Source: Colletotrichum lupini (Eukaryota; Ascomycota; Sordariomycetes; Glomerellales; Glomerellaceae). Taken from it: 64,000 nt of DNA. The notes beneath the pieces were generated by a model. The model did not search any database. It was not told where the DNA came from and worked only from the letters and a program-made list of their open reading frames with translations. Every line of letters begins with the position of its first letter. Within the stretch, counting starts at the first letter, position 1. Of the stretch, positions 62,665 to 64,000 are shown piece by piece. The position numbers were made by a program, and so were the translations under genes. The stretch spans positions 6,448,001 to 6,512,000 of the forward strand of contig NC_064672.1 in assembly GCF_023278565.1 (NCBI RefSeq), written 5' to 3'.

Positions 62665-63519
62665 GGACAGAACTTCCGTCTAGCCGGCGACAGACCATAA
62701 TACCGGATTAATAATCGCGTTAAAGGGATGCTATAATAAATTACATTATACAATATATAAGAACTAATAACAATAGGTAGATACGAAATAAAACCCAGCT
62801 TAAACTTAGCTAGGCGAAAACCCTCTCACCCTTCCTTAATAAATAAGACCTAATGGTTTTCATTTAATAAATATACCTTAGGGGGATAGTACTATATTAT
62901 ACTAACATTATAGGCCTTATATCGTAGCCTAATAACAAATAATAAATATTATAAGTAAATAGATAGTAGGATAGTAAAAACATAGCAAAAACCTAAATGG
63001 GCTTTAGGTAGTAGAACTTTATTAGGTGAAATTAAGGGGCGGTAGAAAACTTTAATAAAATTCCTAAATTAGATAAAAGAAAGAAGCTAAGGTAGCTAAG
63101 GTAGTAGAACTTATTTAAAACTCCATAATAACTAATAGAATCCCCTAGAGCTAGTAGAATTAAACTAGAGCTAGTAAAATCGCTAAAAGAGGGAAAAGGG
63201 CTAATAGTAGAAAAATAAAAAAGCCTACTAGTAATATAGAAATAGTAGAGTTATTAAATCTATAGGGTTATAAATTATAAGTAAGGATTACTAGTGGAGG
63301 TAGTAGAACTAATCTTGTGCTAATAACGTACTTCTTATTACTACGATAAGATAATAATCGCTAACTTAGTAACTTACTATAGTACTCTCTTTTATATCCT
63401 AGGGGTCGATTTATAATAAATAGTTTATAGCTATAGATTCTATTTACTATAAGAGTACTATAGTATTACTAAGGTTTAGTTTTTATAAATAGCGCGGTTA
63501 AGCTTCTAATTAAATAATA
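62665..63519. other. A-rich gene-free DNA with scattered GGTAGTAGAACT motif
   Basis: About 62720-62800 resembles one arm of the 4355-4858 element (AAGGGATGCT, ATATATAAGAAC-like, AATAGGTA in the same order). From 62990 the sequence is purine-rich, and the string GGTAGTAGAACT appears at about 63007, 63100 and 63299, with variants such as GCTAGTAGAATT between. No frame of use exists. Confidence 0.5.
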
Positions 63520-64000
63520 CGTTTTAGTACTATCTAATTACTCTAGTATATATTTATTATTAAACTAATTCTTAAATAAACCCTTATTTTATTTATTTAT
63601 AGCGTGCTTTATTCTCGCGTTTTTACGTAACCTAGACTATAATCCTAAGTAAAACCCTATACTTAACCTATATATAATTCCAGAAAGTATCTAGCAATTC
63701 TATTTTTTAAAAACGTAGCTCATCCTAATACTAAGGATAGTTATATTAAATAACCCCGCCGTTTATTATAGTGCGCTCTCGTTCCTCAAGGTGCTAGTTA
63801 TTAAAATAATTATTCTTAATTATTATCCGGTAGTATTTAAAAGTCCGCTCTTTTAGAAAAAGCCGCTCATTATTAACGCAAATAGGATATTATTTCGTAT
63901 TTAAAATAAGGGGAACTATTATTAATAAGTAAATATTTTTTATAATAAGTAGTTCTGCGCGAGCCTATAGTTAAAAGTGATCCCGTTTAGCTAATTCTCT
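63520..64000. repeat. Dispersed repeat, second copy (partner at 39080), cut by window edge
   Basis: Collinear with 39080-39500. This copy keeps more CpA/TpG (GTGCGCTCTCGTTCCTCAAG against TATAATACGCTCTCGTTTTACT), so it is the less-mutated one. It runs off the window. No product recognised. Confidence 0.55.

Overview
The window reads as a heterochromatic, repeat-filled block of a filamentous ascomycete (Pezizomycotina). Three things point there. Most of the 64 kb shows the signature of repeat-induced point mutation (RIP): CpA and TpG are nearly absent, TpA is in great excess, CpG is kept, and stops fill every frame. The recognisable elements are typical fungal transposons: a Copia element, a chromodomain Gypsy, a Tad-like LINE and a small hAT-like element. 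The one cellular gene model has a 52-nt fungal-type intron. Genus and species cannot be told from the sequence, and no base composition was computed; statements on composition are by eye.

Layout. 1-4.3 kb is copy A of a RIP-destroyed repeat that recurs as copy B (about 26.1-29.4 kb) and copy C (about 56.6-62.0 kb). 4.36-4.86 kb is an element with inverted arms of about 187 bp. From about 6.0 to 11.3 kb lies a mosaic of less-mutated DNA; it holds a probable solo LTR (8583-9122), a second copy of that LTR's 5' end (about 10956), and between them a two-exon gene for a small, secreted, six-cysteine protein (9829-10195). 11.3-20.4 kb is RIP-destroyed, with one unidentified coding remnant near 12.2-14.2 kb. 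20.4-26.0 kb is a dead Tad-like LINE. 29.4-40.6 kb is RIP desert with one striking G-run. 40672-46196 is a complete Copia retrotransposon with an open Gag-Pol frame and a perfect 5-bp target duplication (GAACT). 49991-56303 is a dead chromodomain Gypsy (Tf1/chromovirus type) with a 4-bp duplication (GCTA). 62033-62656 is a hAT-like MITE with a perfect 8-bp duplication (ATAATAAG). The last 1.3 kb is RIP'd or low-complexity sequence.

How the parts relate. The old A/B/C repeats, the LINE and the Gypsy look mutated by RIP; in the LINE and Gypsy most visible catalytic aspartates now read asparagine. The Copia element looks different: its 1,631-codon frame is unbroken, yet its two 219-bp LTRs differ at 21 positions, all transitions. 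That is what RIP would do to an element whose only duplicated parts are its own LTRs. The secreted-protein gene in a less-mutated island between transposon remnants fits the usual setting of candidate effector genes in plant-associated fungi, but nothing here proves that role.

Most other open frames in the window are shadows of the Copia gene or short chance frames in the 8.5-10.7 kb island. No rRNA, tRNA, CRISPR array or telomeric repeat was seen.
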